Origin: Gyrodactylus bullatarudis
Lineage: Eukaryota > Platyhelminthes > Monogenea > Gyrodactylidea > Gyrodactylidae
Reading direction: 5' to 3'
Length of the DNA: 64,000 nucleotides
NCBI GenBank assembly: GCA_012064415.1
Contig: SSNU01000067.1
Location: forward strand, 1 to 64,000
Within the stretch, counting starts at the first letter, position 1. Each line of letters begins with the position of its first letter. A program made the translations under genes and the position numbers. Below are positions 62,576 to 64,000 of this stretch, piece by piece. The notes under the pieces were generated by a model. That model was not told the DNA's origin. It made no database searches and saw only the letters and a program-made list of their open reading frames with translations.

Positions 62576-62728
62576 AATTCTAGTTGAAATTTTAAATCGA
62601 AAATTAAATTTGCCTAATTTTTTTTCACTAATTGAAAACGGTGTGCCTTTACCAGAGTTTACCAAAGGATTCAAAAAATAATAATGCGAAATGACAAACT
62701 ACTTTAAAGTAGATATACAAAATATTAT

Positions 62729-64000
62729 TTAATTTGTAGCAATAATTTTCAACCATTTATGCGCATACTCAAGAATATTAAAATACAATGTTTCTGTGGG
62801 TTTTGTATCGGAAATAATTTTCAAATTTGCCTTTAGGAATTTCGACTTATCTGCTTGATTTGTGGCTATGAAATTATTCGCCTTCTCTATCCATTTTCTC
62901 TCCTTGTCGCTGAGCCGCCTCAACAACCAGAATTGTGAGTTCAAATAACACTTGGCATACTTCATGATCATTCTCTGATTACGCTTGGCGATTATTGAAT
63001 CATAACACCTGGCCATATCCTCCATCAGGAGTATCTCTAACATTTCACTGCCATCCTCCAGGTACATGTAGATAGATTTCTTAGAAATCACTTCCAGATC
63101 ACCATAGTACTGGTCAATGATAATGTCGGACTGCTTAAATCTCAAGAGATTCAAGCAAAAATGATAAGCAAAGGCAATGAATAAGTAGAAATACTTTGAA
63201 AATTCTATAAACGAAGATAACATGTTAACACAACCAAATAAATGGGTAGTCTCATTCGGGTCTATCATGTAAACTTCGAATTTTCGAATGAATCTCTCAT
63301 ATTCAAGAGATTCTTGTTCGTTGAACTGGAGGATTTCAATATTACCGGTAATTTTATCATGGAACTTTTTTAATATCACTCCAGGATCAATGATCAGGTC
63401 CCATTTGAAGATTAAAAATTCATTCATTGTTTTCAACAGTTCCCTCGGTGTAGGGTATTTACGATTCAGCTGAAATGTGTACGGATTAACGATACTCTTG
63501 TAATGCTCATTTGTTTTGGTCAACTTTTCCAAATGGCTTTTGGCAGTGAGAACAATCTCATTGTTTGTTTTGAACTGAAGGAGCTGATACAAAACACGCT
63601 CCAGAGCAGATTTGTTAGCGTTTTCAAGGGAGTCGGAAGTAATCATTTCATGGAACGTTGTCAAGTCCGCTAACCAACTCTGCTCATACTTGCCAGTGAC
63701 TGTAACATAATTCATTGACCATATTAATAAGGAGAGGCCGTCTTCCAACTTTAGTCTATCAATGTCGGCCATATTTTCAGCATAAAAGTCTGTAAACGTT
63801 TTCTTTTCAATGTTTGTATTAAAGTTATTACCGAGACGTTGTATCTCCACTGACAAATAGAACTTGAATAGCTTCATTTTGAACTCATCCATCAATGTAA
63901 ACTCATAGCTATTATCTAGGTTTTTAATAATCTTTGTTGCCTGCATAAAGAGGAAACCGCCAAAGAAGATAATCTCTTTGGGATAATTTGGATAGTCATC
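62729..64000 (-). CDS. Unrecognised protein, C-terminal 423 residues (partial)
   Basis: One uninterrupted minus-strand frame from the window edge to a stop at 62729. The in-frame ATG at 63946 is probably internal, because 18 more codons upstream (DDYPNYPKEIIFFGGFLF) read in frame. The protein is mostly helical in character, with charged amphipathic stretches, one hydrophobic segment (FSKYFYLFIAFAYHFCLNLL, about residues 258-277), few Cys and no repeats. Codon use is richer in GC than the flanks, so it looks like a real host exon. I do not recognise a family and see no catalytic motif; no transposon signature is visible. Confidence 0.65.
   Translation of the reverse strand, partial: DDYPNYPKEIIFFGGFLFMQATKIIKNLDNSYEFTLMDEFKMKLFKFYLSVEIQRLGNNFNTNIEKKTFTDFYAENMADIDRLKLEDGLSLLIWSMNYVTVTGKYEQSWLADLTTFHEMITSDSLENANKSALERVLYQLLQFKTNNEIVLTAKSHLEKLTKTNEHYKSIVNPYTFQLNRKYPTPRELLKTMNEFLIFKWDLIIDPGVILKKFHDKITGNIEILQFNEQESLEYERFIRKFEVYMIDPNETTHLFGCVNMLSSFIEFSKYFYLFIAFAYHFCLNLLRFKQSDIIIDQYYGDLEVISKKSIYMYLEDGSEMLEILLMEDMARCYDSIIAKRNQRMIMKYAKCYLNSQFWLLRRLSDKERKWIEKANNFIATNQADKSKFLKANLKIISDTKPTETLYFNILEYAHKWLKIIATN

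Overview
The window is nuclear DNA from an AT-rich invertebrate animal. The evidence is spliced GT-AG genes, a biogenic-amine GPCR, an ABCB-type ABC transporter, a cathepsin L-type exon and many eukaryotic transposons. I cannot name the species. Some host introns are only 30-53 nt (one transposase intron is 38 nt), while others run from 0.3 to 12.9 kb and are packed with mobile DNA.

Layout. (1) At 1-98 (-) is the first exon of a cathepsin L-like protease (signal peptide plus start of the inhibitory propeptide); it leaves the window. (2) At 933-23611 (-) is a D2-like dopamine receptor, rebuilt from six exons whose splice phases all agree (1503 nt, 500 aa). Its 12.85-kb first intron holds a broken Penelope-like element (PLE) that was itself hit by a fold-back MITE and a LINE. 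(3) 23.9-41.4 kb has no convincing host gene. It holds PLE copies, a pogo/Tigger transposase cut by a LINE fragment, a 60-bp-arm palindrome, a tRNA-derived SINE, a piggyBac-type MITE and an uncharacterised transposase-like gene. (4) At 41478-58116 (+) is a full-length ABCB/P-glycoprotein-like transporter in 13 exons (1218 aa). Reading frame is intact throughout, but the second ATP site has an altered P-loop. Its introns carry nested fold-back elements, including a 2.4-kb composite and a hAT remnant. (5) At 59.5-60.9 kb (+) is a BED/hAT transposase with one apparent frameshift. (6) At 62729-64000 (-) is the C-terminal 423 residues of an unrecognised host-like protein that continues beyond the window.

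Main points of interest. The PLE 3' regions carry hammerhead-ribozyme-like motifs (CTGATGA ... GAAA) whose helix I strands co-vary between copies. Many otherwise different fold-back elements share one terminal sequence and TA target sites; one insertion can be removed on paper to restore the PLE reading frame. Several piggyBac-type (TTAA/CCC) and CAGT-ended (TA) MITEs have exact ends. An antisense basic micro-ORF lies in an inverted-repeat element inside the ABC gene. All family calls are by eye from motifs; no search was run.
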